From Anthopleura xanthogrammica (lineage: Eukaryota; Cnidaria; Anthozoa; Actiniaria; Actiniidae), in the NCBI GenBank assembly GCA_964019055.1, contig OZ025220.1, positions 7,180,620 through 7,244,619 on the forward strand: DNA of 64,000 nt, given 5' to 3'. Below the pieces are notes generated by a model. That model saw only the letters and a program-made list of their open reading frames with translations. It was not told where the DNA came from and searched no databases. This document shows, piece by piece, positions 1-11,500 of the stretch (position 1 is the stretch's first letter; every line of letters begins with the position of its first letter). A program made the position numbers and the translations under genes.

Positions 1-505
1 GCCGGGTACGTACCCACCCGTCGGAACAATAGCCGTACCCCCAAGGCCGGGTACGTACCCACCCGTAGGAACAATAGCCGTACCCCCAAGGCCGGGTACG
101 TACCCACCCGTAGGAACAATAGCCGTACCCCCAAGGCCGGGTACGTACCCACCCGTAGGAACAATAGCCGTACCCCCAAGGCCGGGTACGTACCCACCCG
201 TCGGAACAATAGCCGTACCCCCAAGGCCGGGTACGTACCCACCCGTCGGAACAATAGCCGTACCCCCAAGGCCGGGTACGTACCCACCCGTCGGAACAAT
301 AGCCGTACCCCCAAGGCCGGGTACGTACCCACCCGTAGGAACAATAGCCGTACCCCCAAGGCCGGGTACGTACCCACCCGTAGGAACAATAGCCGTACCC
401 CCAAGGCCGGGTACGTACCCACCCGTAGGAACAATAGCCGTACCCCCAAGGCCGGGTACGTACCCACCCGTCGGAACAATAGCCGTACCCCCAAGGCCGG
501 GTTCC
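1..505. repeat. 45-bp tandem satellite, 11 full units, running off the window start
   Basis: Eleven complete 45-bp units start at 1, 46, 91 and so on to 451, with a partial twelfth at 496. Units are identical except for one position, where CGTCGG or CGTAGG is read. The order of variants is C,A,A,A,C,C,C,A,A,A,C, which implies a higher-order period of six units (270 bp). Each unit contains the perfect palindrome GGGTACGTACCC. The array is open in five of six frames, and frame 1 stays open from base 1 to a stop near 547. The variant is synonymous in several frames, so coding cannot be decided from it. Confidence 0.95.
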
Positions 506-560
506 CCCCAGCCCCACCCAACTGTAGGACAATTAAAACGAAATAAAGACCCTTGCGCGT

Positions 561-664
561 GACGTCAAAGCAGCTCAATTTGTAGGATAAAACAACAGAA
601 TTTCACTCTCCTGAGAATTTGACGCCTATTGTTTTGTTCTCAAAATTGAGCTGCATTCTGACGT
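561..664. mobile_element. Short palindromic element (~104 bp)
   Basis: The left end GACGTCAAAGCAGCTCAATT is matched in inverse by the right end AAATTGAGCTGCATTCTGAC. The middle carries CTCCTGAGAATTTG. A related copy with the same ends and centre lies at about 21770-21873. Length, terminal inverted repeats and lack of coding capacity fit a non-autonomous MITE; the superfamily is unknown. Confidence 0.6.
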
Positions 665-719
665 GCTGCAAGGGGCCTATACTTTTAAATGTAAAGTGAT
701 AAATAATTTCATTTATTAT

Positions 720-1042
720 ATGAAATAGAGTGTGATATTGAGTGACATCAAAATGATAAAATGGATATCCCCACTCCCACCAGTGGCCAGTGGGGATACG
801 ATTTATATCAACACTGGTGGAGTGAAATTTCGACTTTTTGCTCAGCAAGTCTCAAATTCTCCGTTATTTCTCATTGAAGATTTCATATAATAAACAGAAC
901 ATTACAAGGCCGCTTGGAGATACGAATTTTATCTTCTTGTGCTGATATTATCTCTCACTCGTTTGCTGCGCTCACTCGTGAGAGATAACATCAACACTCG
1001 AAGATAGAATTTGTATCTCCGCGCGAACATGTAATATCCTAT
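720..1042. mobile_element. Composite palindromic MITE, copy 1
   Basis: A hairpin at about 897-1038 has inverted arms (GGCCGCTTGGAGATACGAAT against its relative near 1010-1035) and an inner core ATTATCTCTCACTCG mirrored by CGAGTGAGAGATAAC. About 170 bp on its left (720-890) is conserved with the copy at 40325-40655, where it is in opposite orientation and encodes a similar open frame. A hairpin-only copy is at 2091-2232. Confidence 0.7.
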
Positions 1043-1259
1043 ATGTATACGCTGATAACGAACAACTGATAGTGTGAGTCGCTTGGCCCGTAATGAAAAT
1101 ATAGTCTATTCTATTGTTTTCTTTTGTTTGCTCTTGAATTTTAGTCACAACTTTCTATACAACTTTGCTTCACGGGCCAAGTAAAATAAATATCACAAAT
1201 AATACAATTTATCATATAATTATCCATGAAATACCTATATTTCTCACTTTCGTAAACTT

Positions 1260-1312
1260 GTTATTTTCACTAGTGAAAATAACATGTTATTTTCACTAGT
1301 GAAAAGATCGTT
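1260..1312. repeat. Double palindrome of GTTATTTTCACTAGTGAAAA
   Basis: Two adjacent copies of a perfect inverted repeat, GTTATTTTCACTAGTGAAAA(TAAC), lie about 80 bp upstream of the recombinase-like frame. They could be an element end, a protein-binding palindrome or a short hairpin repeat; nothing in the sequence decides between these. Confidence 0.6.
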
Positions 1313-1393
1313 ACCATGGTTACACCTTGAGTGCCCTTCAGGGCAGCTTTGCGATTTTCATTCATCAGATTTTCAGGTTTTACTTCATTCATT

Positions 1394-1831
1394 ATGGCTT
1401 CTAGTAGCGTGAATTTGTCGGATAGAAAACTTCCTTCATGGGAAATCGAAGTCCCTGAACCACAGCAAAGACGATTTGCTAGCATTACAGAGATGGATGT
1501 AAATAATCTCATTTCAAATCAAGAAAATGAGAACACGAAAAAGAAGACACTCTATGACTTGAAGACAGTGAGAGCGTATTTACTCGAAGAACACAATGAA
1601 GGCAGAGATTTGGAGATTATACCGCCAGATGAATTGAATGTTTTACTGAGCCAGTTCATTGTAGCAGCAAGAACAAAAAGCGGTAAAAATTATGAACCTT
1701 CCTCGCTAAGAGGAATGTTATCAAGCGTAGACCGTTATCTTGGACGGCAAAACTACGGCAAAAGGCTCTTCTTTGATCCTGAGTTCAAGAAGATAAGAGA
1801 AGCTCTGAAAGCAAAGCAGTCAAGAGACTGA
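1394..1831 (+). pseudogene. Orphan N-terminal (core-binding) domain of a Crypton-type tyrosine recombinase / QRICH1-ZMYM-KIAA1958-like protein
   Basis: The open frame runs from the ATG at 1394 (an upstream in-frame ATG is at 1331) to TGA at 1829-1831. Residues from about 40 on read NENTKKKTLYDLKTVRAYL, then PPDELNVLLSQFIVAART, then YEPSSLRGMLSSVDRYL. This is the helical N-terminal core-binding signature shared by Crypton recombinases and by the proteins derived from them (QRICH1, ZMYM2/3/4, KIAA1958). The family normally continues into a catalytic domain with an Arg...His-x-x-Arg...Tyr arrangement. Here the frame stops after LKAKQSRD, where relatives continue, and I see no catalytic part downstream. 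It could be a truncated transposon copy, one exon of a larger gene, or a domain-only protein. The frame is intact, so decay is recent or the piece is retained. Confidence 0.6.
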
Positions 1832-2090
1832 GTAAGCATTAAGCTTCAGAGCAGTTTACTCTTTTACAGACTATTTTAAGTTCATTTAATAGTTTTACAT
1901 CAATTTTGTACTCAAGTTGAGGAATATTTCACAATTAAAAACTCTATTTTTTATCAGTTTTTCCGATGCAACCTTGAATAGAAACTGAGTCTACAAACAT
2001 TGAGTATTTTGTTTACTTGTACCTCTTTTTATGGCAGGTAAATAAAAGTATAAAAGATAAATTTGCTTTCATGGATAATTATATGATAAA

Positions 2091-2232
2091 CAGAATATTA
2101 CATGGTCGCTTGGAGATACGAATTTTATCTTCTCGTATTGAAAAGATCTCACTCGTTCGCTGCGCTCACTCGTGAGATCTTTTCAACACTCGAAGATAAA
2201 ATCCGTATCTCCGCGCGCCCATGTAATATCCT
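2091..2232. mobile_element. Palindromic MITE, copy 2 of the 897-1038 family
   Basis: The outer arms match copies at 897-1038 and 40325-40475 (TTGGAGATACGAATTTTATC and its inverse). The inner arm differs: GAAAAGATCTCACTCG is mirrored by CGAGTGAGATCTTTTC, so the two arms match each other better than they match other copies. No coding capacity. Confidence 0.75.
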
Positions 2233-2236
2233 CTAT

Positions 2237-3445
2237 ACATTAGCTGATAACTAACAATGGATGGCTTTATCATCTATTGATTGCATTGTCTCTTTGATAT
2301 CACAAGATTTTCGCGTGGTCTTTCTACATCAGTGACGATTTCTCGCTCCCTTAAATATTGACAGCCATTTTCCTGCAAGCCACGACCGATCGGTCTTCGT
2401 CCCTCGCAGCAGAGCGGAGCAGTGAATATATAAAAATTGTTTTTCTAAAGTTCCCTGACCAAGTAAGGAGTTATTTTTAACCTTACATCACGAGGCGGTT
2501 CCTCGCTTCCGGATTTCCTGCTTCCCTGAAGTAACGTCACTCAGTCGACAAGAAGGAAATTTTTTTTAAACGCTATCACTCTTGCTACTTCAAAACACGA
2601 TAGTCCTAATTCTCTAAACTTCGTATGACTTTTAAGAGCTTCTTCGTTAATATTTTATCGGCTTTCTGTATCCAGAGCTTGGTATTTACGTCTAAAACTA
2701 CGCTTAGCCGCCATTGAAGCTAAGAATACTTCTCAAAGCCCTCAAAGATATTTTAAACTGAGGTAAGTGTGACTCAAAAAGCTATCGAATACTTAGTCTT
2801 AGATTCCTCGTTAATTCTTAGTCTTATATCATTAGAGATATTTATGCATCTTATTTATAATCTGTGTGTAGTTAGTAGTTAGTAGGTTGTAGTTATGGTA
2901 AGATAAAATTATATTTTTGACGAAGTTCCATTTATTTGAACGTGTTCTGTTCTGTTTTTGTTTTTAATACGGTAATGCTCTTTGAGCTGGATTATATTTT
3001 CGTCACAACACGTACGCTTTCTTTACCACGACAAAAACCCAGGAAATAGCCCTAAACCCGTTATTAAAATGATTCTAAAATTGGTTAAGATAAATGTATT
3101 GGACGAAAAGAATTGTAAAATTCAAAATTCTGTGATTGAGTTTTTGGTGGTAATTTGAGTCACTTCCGGTCGTGACCACGAAGCGTCACGCAACAAAATA
3201 TTTGCTTCAAAGGACTAAAGGAAGAATATTTTTGCTCATATATTCAATTCATTTTTCCTATTCTACTTAGCTATTGCTGCTGTGTCCCACAAGCTCAACA
3301 TATTAGCTAGAATATCGCAGATCTTAAAAGAAAATGGTCTCGTAATTCTTGTAGTACTATAATAATACTTTATTAGATTCTCCCTACAGGGCTTTTCAGA
3401 TACTAATTACAAAAATTAATATATAAATATAAATATATAAAATGT
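2237..3445. other. AT-rich non-coding stretch
   Basis: No convincing exon, RNA gene or repeat array was recognised here. It has scattered stops in all frames and unremarkable AT-rich composition. Confidence 0.4.
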
Positions 3446-3448
3446 GTA

Positions 3449-3597
3449 ATGGAGTGCACACAGTATATCCGTGAAACACTAGTTATACTAAATAGTACAA
3501 TTTTGTGCAAATTCTATTGTTTTCTATTGTTTAATTAGCACTATTTTGTGCTATTTAGTAATTTGTATTTCACGGATATACTATTTGCACTCTATTA
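3449..3597. mobile_element. ~145-bp palindromic MITE (copy A)
   Basis: The inverted ends are GAGTGCA...AGTATATCCGTGAAA and the mirrored TTTCACGGATATACT...TGCACTC, with an AT-rich centre containing TTGTTTTCTATTGTTTAATT. A second copy at 62971-63113 has the same ends, size and centre. Confidence 0.75.
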
Positions 3598-3607
3598 TAA
3601 AATGTTT

Positions 3608-4131
3608 TATTATATCCATTTTGAAATCACTAGCAAATCCTGTAATCTGATTGGCTCTCAGTAGATTGATTCAAGCACGAATCGCACTATTTTGAGTCCG
3701 AATCGCACTATTTTGAGTCCGAATCGCATCTTTTTGTCAGCCAATCACAATGCAACACTAGAAAAGGTAACCAATCAAATTACAGGATTGTATGTAATCA
3801 GCCAATCAGATTACAGCAAATAAGGAACATAAAATGTAGCTTTTTTCAAGTTTGACTGCAATTTTTTGTTACAAAAAGAAACAAAATGGATGATTTTAAC
3901 AGCTACTTATTAATAAATACTTTTGTACTTATCACAAATTTAGTGTCTATCTAATATGATTTCCAAATGGATATAATAAAGTGATAATTGAACTTCATGT
4001 CGTGCAATTTTGGTCTAATATCAAACTTGCGATTACAAATCACACTCCCGCTACGCGGTCGTGTGATTTTGTTATCGCGCGTTTGATATCAGACCAAATT
4101 GCACTCCACTTAGTTCAATTACCATTATAAA
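3608..4131. mobile_element. ~520-bp non-autonomous element, copy 1
   Basis: This block is nearly identical to 49919-50408. It starts TATTATATCCATTTTGAAAT, contains several CCAATCA-type motifs in both orientations, and ends in a palindromic section (3976-4130) where GTGATAATTGAACTT mirrors TTAGTTCAATTACCAT. Two similar copies 46 kb apart indicate a dispersed mobile repeat. No open frame of note. Confidence 0.8.
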
Positions 4132-4532
4132 TATATACTACAAACTATGAAAATGGCACTTAAAAGCAGATTTAAAACTATTCACAGAGCTTATTGATTT
4201 CAAACTGTCTGGTTAACTCTTTAAAACAGATACTAAATTTGTGTTTCTGGGACAAGATTTTAATTCCACTGGTAAAACTGCTGCGACAATGAAGTAGAAT
4301 GAAGTAGAGGGGCTTGCCAAAGCAACTTGCCAAAGATGGTATTGTGGTTTCCTTGTTTTCTTGTTTCCTGTCAAGGTCAAACCATTGAAGTATTCGTGTA
4401 AGATCAACACTGAACCAAAACAAAATAGTTTTCGTATTCGTGATGAAAAAAAGGAAAGAAAGAAGGAAAATAGGAAAGAGAGAGGAAACAAAACAGACAG
4501 AGAAGAAAACATAACAGATAAGAATATTTCTG

Positions 4533-4760
4533 GGTTCTCAATACTCCCGTTTCGAGTTCTCTTTTACGCTGTGTTAGCCTCAAAACCATGTAATATATTC
4601 TTTTATTCAGTAACAGCCCGTGGAAATTCAAGAGATCTGTGTGTAAAGAAGACAATAAAAATACTTTGAAATTTCACGAGTTTTGTCTAATTTTCTGCAT
4701 AATTTACGCACAATTGAGGCTAACACAGCGTAAAAGAGAACTCTAAACGGGAGTATTAAG
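4533..4760. mobile_element. Palindromic MITE with ~48-bp terminal inverted repeats
   Basis: The left arm TTCTCTTTTACGCTGTGTTA (with AATACTCCCGTTT outside it) is repeated in inverse at the right end (TAACACAGCGTAAAAGAGAA then AACGGGAGTATT). The interior is non-coding, so the overlapping open frames of 80-100 codons on both strands are best treated as chance. Confidence 0.75.
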
Positions 4761-5120
4761 GACAACTTCGACGATACGGCGACCATCTTGAATCTAAATT
4801 AATTAATTGGACCGTGTACGAAATGCAGTGGTATACGTAGGATCTGATGAAGAAAAATATTTTGGGTTCCTTTGATCCTCTTATGCTGGTTAAGTTACAA
4901 GTACTTCATTTATCTACGTAGTATCAATCTTTCCTTTTAGAATCGCAAGGCATTATGGGGCATCCAGGGGGGCAAAATAAACAAAACAAAGATGGCGGAT
5001 AATATGGTCCATCTTCTTAATTCATCTCTTGTCACTGCAAATTTTCTTGTGGTGAACTATAAATTGAGGAATTGACGCCATTACTGTAACAAAGTTTTGT
5101 ATATTTGGTCCTTACAAAGA

Positions 5121-5122
5121 TG

Positions 5123-5200
<78 letters not shown>
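5121..5200. repeat. (CT)n microsatellite
   Basis: About 40 uninterrupted CT dinucleotides, 330 bp upstream of the EMI/EGF receptor start codon. The Leu/Ser-only frame across it is not a gene. Confidence 0.95.
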
Positions 5201-5202
<2 letters not shown>

Positions 5203-5240
5203 ATTCTTTATTTTCTGTCACTGCTTAACTGCGTCATTTA

Positions 5241-5359
5241 CACCCTTGGGTCCAGAGGTAATTTGTTCTCGTTCCATTGTTTGCTTTTTTGTCGGGAATT
5301 ACGAAGTCGTGAGGAGAAACATAAGCGAAATAGTACCTCTGGCGCCAAGGGTACGTCAT
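5241..5359. mobile_element. Short palindromic element upstream of the receptor gene
   Basis: CCTTGGGTCCAGAGGTAATT at the left end mirrors TACCTCTGGCGCCAAGG at the right. Small size and non-coding interior fit a MITE. Confidence 0.5.
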
Positions 5360-5534
5360 GCAAGGTCATGACCAGGTCTTGTCATGATGTTTAGTTTGTA
5401 AATATTTAACAGTTTTCCGCTTCCGCGCTGTCGCATATATCTGGCAAAATATCAAAATTGATTCAGCTGCAGACCAATCTACAGTATTCGTAACACTTTT
5501 AAAATTTGTTCTCCTGCAGAAACTCGCCAGAAAA

Positions 5535-8500
5535 ATGAGCTCAGGAGTCTACAAAGCCGTTGGATTCAGTTTGCTTGCTATGATCATGTTTTCTCTCATC
5601 ATCGAAAGCTCAGAGAATTTGGCTCAGAATGGAGCAAATGTTTGTTCAAGAACTGTAAGGTAAGCAAAAATAAGATGAGTTGATTTAATCGTTGTGTTCA
5701 TCTTAATGTGGGTTGGTGGAAGTTTCAGTAAAATACATACGTTTAATGAGAAGTACATTGAATTCACACAAAGAGTATGTACTTTACTTCCAATTTTTTC
5801 ACGTCTTAATTGAGCAACTTGCTTCCCGTGATATCGGGTTTTTTTTAATCGATTCTTGTCGATAGTTTTATAAATTCACGGCGATTCACCGATAACTGAA
5901 GCCCCGGCTATTATTAGTACTCGCTGTAGACGTTCGCTATGCTTACTCCTATCGTACAATCACAAGTAATTTGCTTTAGTCTAAGACTTATCTTTACATG
6001 AATTGTATTTTTACAACAGTAGCGCCAGGAAGAGAATAGCAGATAGCCCCCACCCCTCCCCCTACATTGTTTTCCACTGATGGTATTTCATGTGAAGACA
6101 AAATATTCTCAATTTAAAATATTTCAAAAATATTTTATTAAGCTTTTCCTTTATAAAAACCGATAAAAACAAGAAACTCATAAGGGGGTTGAAACGCCAC
6201 CCGGTTAGTTCAGTTGGTAAGAGCGTCGGTTTGTTGTGCTGGAGGTCGTGGTTCGAGTCCCGGCCGGAAATACACTCAGGGTTTTAAAATAACTGAGGAG
6301 AAGTTGCTTCCTTTGTAATCACATCTACAAATGGTTAGACCTTCAAGTCTTCTCCGATAAGGACTTTAAACCGTAGGCCCTGTCTCCCAACCCTTCCTTA
6401 ACCTGTAAAATGGGGGACATAAAAGAACCTGTTGAATTATTCGTGTAAGAGTAGGGGATTGTCTCCCGGCTCAACAGCCTATCCCAATTTGGAGGCATAA
6501 CACTAATTACTAACAATTCACTCATGATTGTAAGCTGCACGGCATTTTGGGCTATGGAAACAAGCGTCAACCCTCACACAAAATGGCACCTGCGCACGCA
6601 GGTAGAACTGAACAAAAACGTTTTGTGGACTTTTCTTTTTATTCTAAGCTCCAGGGAAAACTACCAACAGCCATATCAGGTCTCATACAGATACCGGTCA
6701 ACTTATAAATGTGGATTTTTAAACTGGGGAAGATGCACTCGATACAGGTAACAGAACTTGATGATGGGTTGATTAATGATATTCGTGTCATAACGTTGGA
6801 TTGTGAGGCTGATGAGATACTTTCTTATTGATGTTCATAGAACTGCTTACAGGACTAAATATCGAACAGCTACGAGAATATCCTACAGGAAGCAGTACTA
6901 TTGTTGTAATGGATGGAGTCAAGTGGGAGATCAGTGCACAAAAGGTAAATAACCTAATGCTAGGGTAGTCACTAGAATATCCTATAGAACACAATACCAG
7001 GTGATCTCGCTTCTCTCAGGCCGAAGGAATTAGCCAATCAGTGAACATTTTGTTCGTAGCTCAATGTTTCCTAGTTCCCGGTTTTCGGTTCGATTTATAA
7101 CAGCTTTTTCTCGAAAATAAAGAAAATAAAACTCATCCGTGCAAAGATTCGCCAAATACCTCTTAGAAAAAGCATATTTCGTCATTAATGGTGGAAAATA
7201 TTTCATTTTGACAAGAGATAATAGAAAACACTTGGAAATTTTCGCTGTGACAAACAATGCATTGCGCGTCTAGATTCAAGATCACCTGGTACCAATGCTG
7301 TAAGGGATGGAGTCAAGTGGGAGATAGGGTAGATAATAGAATATCCTCAATGACTTTTTACATTTTTATTTTATTTTTTATTCTGTTTTCAGCTATTTGT
7401 ACTCAGCCTTGTGTGAACGGCACGTGTTCCAAACCAGATTACTGCTCGTGTTACTCAGGTTACTATGGAAACCAATGTGAAAGACGTATGTACCTGCACA
7501 GCTAACATCTTCGTAATGTTTCTCAGTCCTGTCCATGTTTTAACTTCCTTTTCTTCCTCGTCAGACTGTCCTTCACATAAATGGGGACCACACTGTAAAC
7601 ATGACTGTCTCTGTCAAAATAACGCTAATTGCTCTCCCCACACTGGTATCTGTACGTGTACCCCAGGGTGGGAGGGACAGTACTGTAACAAGACATGTGA
7701 CCAAGGTTACTATGGCAACAAGTGTCAATACAACTGCACCTGTCCTAATGGATGTGATCCTGTAAATGGAGCCTGCGCATGCGCAGCTGGATATCATGGA
7801 CAGCGGTAATCAAATTTGATATTCTACACTTTGCATAACTAAACTCTGAGATTTAATAAACAATTTATATCTGGTATTTTCAGCTGTGACTCGGAATGTT
7901 CTCGTGGCTCTTATGGGCAGGATTGTGGACTGAAGTGCGCATGTCTGAATGGAGCTTCATGTGATCACGTGAACGGCACGTGTAACTGTACAGCTGGATG
8001 GACGGTAAGTACGTTTATGTGGATGCTGTTAGTAAATCATTCTGCAAAGTGTTTTCTTTTGGATGCATGTTTAGTTTTTCAAAAAGCATCCCACATGGCA
8101 AGGAGTGACAGCGGAAGTGTAGTCATCAGCGACAGAAGCGAGATATTGGATTGACTGGTCATGGCGAGGGATTAATCATCTACCAGGTGATCTGAGGAAA
8201 AGCGATTAGCCAATCAGATTGCGAATCGTGATATCCGAAAAAGAATCAATCCCATGCGTCTTTTCGAGCTCAATCATGAATAAACAGAGGGAAATCAAAA
8301 CAAAACCAAATAGCATACAAGTACAATAATGCTAGGAAAAGTGTCATTTAGCCGATTATTTAAGGCTAAAAGTGTTTCTACTTCAAAAAATATGTTTTCT
8401 AGATGAGACTAAGAATATATTTTCATCGGTTAGGTTAATATTCATGGTTTTTTATTAAAGAATTACCGTTGAAGCGATCTCGAAGAAGCTGCTGAAAAGC

Positions 8501-11500
8501 TTTCTCGATTCCTTGGCAGGATTTAACTAAAATTTCCACACCTTACGCTGCTCTTTTGTCCTTGGCAATCTCCAGGATGCCTTGAACCTTAAAGAAATCC
8601 TTTTATCGGTTATTTATAGTGTCTCGTTTTCAATAAGAAAATACTTATTGGTGAGAAAGTCGCTCATAATTAGCCTATTTTCAAGATGGCCGCCATGAAA
8701 CTCAAGTGAATTGAGCGTGCGGTGGATGATGGGATTGATTCTTTTTCAGATCAGGAAATCATGCTTTGCGCGCCTAGTCAGATCACCTGGTACAGTCTAG
8801 GGGTCAACTAACCTCTCCCCGAGGCTTCAGCCGAGCTTCCTGAGCAGTCAGGAATGTCCTTGGGGCCAAAATTTCCAGCGTAGCCGTAAATCCATACGAG
8901 GCTTCTGCATTCGATGTCTGGAAGTATGGTACCAATATGCGCAACTTTTAAGTAGATAAATTTTGAAATGTCAAAAGGAGTATTAAGGATACATCCGCGT
9001 CTGAAATATCTCATCTTAGTAGAAATACACACAGTTTAGGCCAGGTTTAGACGTCGAATTTCACATGTGCCGAATCTAATGCAAATGAGCAAAACCTATT
9101 GTTTGAGTTCATTTGCATTAGATTCGGCACATGTGAAATTCGACGTCTAAATCGGGCCTTAACTTGGGTGGAATTAACAATCAAATTTTTCTTTGTTGCA
9201 TATCCAGGGAGACATTTGTAACCAAAAGTGTCCCGAAGGTACATATGGATACCGCTGTGCACAAACTTGTCTAAACTGTATGCATGGTGCAACCTGTGAT
9301 CACGTGACTGGGGTGTGTGACTGCAGGCCTGGTTACAGAGGAGAGAGGTATGGAAAATTTGCCTTGGAATCGATATGTTGATATGCCACTGAAGTAGTTT
9401 CTCTCTCCCTGTCCAGAGACAGGTTGAGTTGTGGGTTAAAATTAAATGTATGTTGCTTGTTTCTATCGTAATCAAGCCCAGTTAGGTAACTAGATGCCGG
9501 GTGGTTATCAAAGGTGGTACAGCGACCAGTGGACTCGCATCTCACTTTTGGTGGAGTCTGTTAGGTTTCTTTCTTGAATCAAGGCTTTTTCTTCTGGTTC
9601 ACCAGTTTTATTTCCTGCCACAACACGAACACTAAAGTGCTAAATATCAATTTGATTTGTGAGTTAGCAGAGTCCTGACTCTGACCAGACCAGAAGTTGT
9701 TTCAAGGTTCGATAAAATTAATTTTTTTGTTTTTGTTAATTAAGTAAATGAAACTTTTTCACATACATACAACCATTTGACTTCGTGTTATATCATTTGA
9801 TTCTTTTCCCTCTGGAAATTTTTTTTCGTCAGATGTGAAAATGTTTGTCAAGAAGGAACATTTGGTCAAGGATGTCGAGGAATTTGCGCATGTCAAAACA
9901 ATGCCACATGCTCTCAAATTAATGGCTCGTGTATCTGCAACCCTGAATATACCGGCAAGCATTGCGAGCACCATATTGGTAATAAAACAGTTGTTTTGCT
10001 CACTAAATAGCTGACCGCAACTGCCTGACCCTCTGACCGACAGACCGAACACTCATGTCATTTACTTCACTGTCAACGATCTCTAACGTACTTATTTAAA
10101 CTTAAACTAATCCCAATTTCCTACTGACTCAAGCATGCCTGGCTTATGGACCAACCCACCAATACTACCAACCCACCCACCAACCCACTAACCTACCAAC
10201 CCACTAACTAACCAACCCACCTACTCACCAAACCACCAAACCACCAATACTACCAACCCACTAACCTACCAACCCACTAACTAACCAACCCACCTACCCA
10301 CCAACCCACCCACCAACCAACCAACCAACCCACCAACCGACCAACCAACCCACCAACCCACCCACCCACCCACCAACCAACCCACTGACCAACCAATTAC
10401 CAACCCACCAACCGACCAACCGACCAACCCACCGACCAACCCACCTACCCACCAACCCATCATACCACCTACCCACCAACCCACCCACCAACCCACCCCC
10501 AACCAACCCACGAACCAACCAACCAACCAACCCACCAACCCACCAACCGACCAACCCACCCACCAACCAACCCACCAACCAACCAACCAACCAACCCACC
10601 AACCAACCGACCAACCGACCAACCCACCCACCCACCCACCCACCCACCAACCAACCAACCCACCCACCAACCAACCAACCAACCAACCAACCAACCGACC
10701 AACCCACCCACCCACCAACCAACCCACCGACCAACCCACCCACCAAGCAACCCACCAACCCACTCACGAACTCACCCACAAACCAACTAACCAACCAACC
10801 CACTAAACAACCAACCAACCCACCCACCAACCCACCCATTGACCAACCCACCTACCCACCAACCAACCAACCAACCGATCAATCGACCAATCTCGCTTTC
10901 TAAATTTTCTTTGCAGAAAGTGAATTAGTTAATTATGATCATGAAAAACAAAGTGCTGCCTCGAACCCACTCGTTCCGAGCCTTGCTGCGGGTATTTCAG
11001 TGGTATTAATCATCATCTTGATTGTGGTGGCGTACGTCTTTTACCGAAAGAAAAAGAAATCCCAGAGGCACAAAACTACGAATCCCGGCGAACCCATTTA
11101 CGCCTCGGCCGATGGAACACGAAGCAGTTCGGGTCATGAAGAAACGACGGAAATAACCGACGTAGCTACGAAGCTTAACGACAACCAAGAAACAGATCTA
11201 GAGCGTACCCATGTTTATCAAAGTCCTACAGCTCGACCAACGGCTGTCAATGTTAGTGACGTCGATGTTGCTATGGGAACACATTATATGAATCTTAGCA
11301 ACCAGAACAGTTTAGAATCCAACACATATGAACCTCTTAGTAAAGCTACGCTGAAGAAAAATCAGCTAAAAGTTGCTGTTTATGATGTCCCTGTGACAAA
11401 AAAGAAAAGAAATGCATATGAGGAGATAAAGTTGAACAAAAACCTTAGCGAGGAAAGCCATTATTACAAAGGACTTGAGCGGCCATCAACAAGTCGGGCT

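Noticed and set aside
1..547. Repeated peptide precursor encoded by the 45-bp array
   Set aside because: No start codon or signal peptide in the window, five frames open, and no typical amidation or processing pattern. Kept as a satellite finding only.
6198..6275. tRNA gene
   Set aside because: A and B boxes are present, but the T-stem mispairs and a SINE body follows, so it is called a tRNA-derived SINE.
10281..10851. Three overlapping minus-strand frames of 93-185 codons, Gly/Trp/Val-rich
   Set aside because: They arise from a period-4 repeat inside an intron. No non-repeat coding sequence or splice context.
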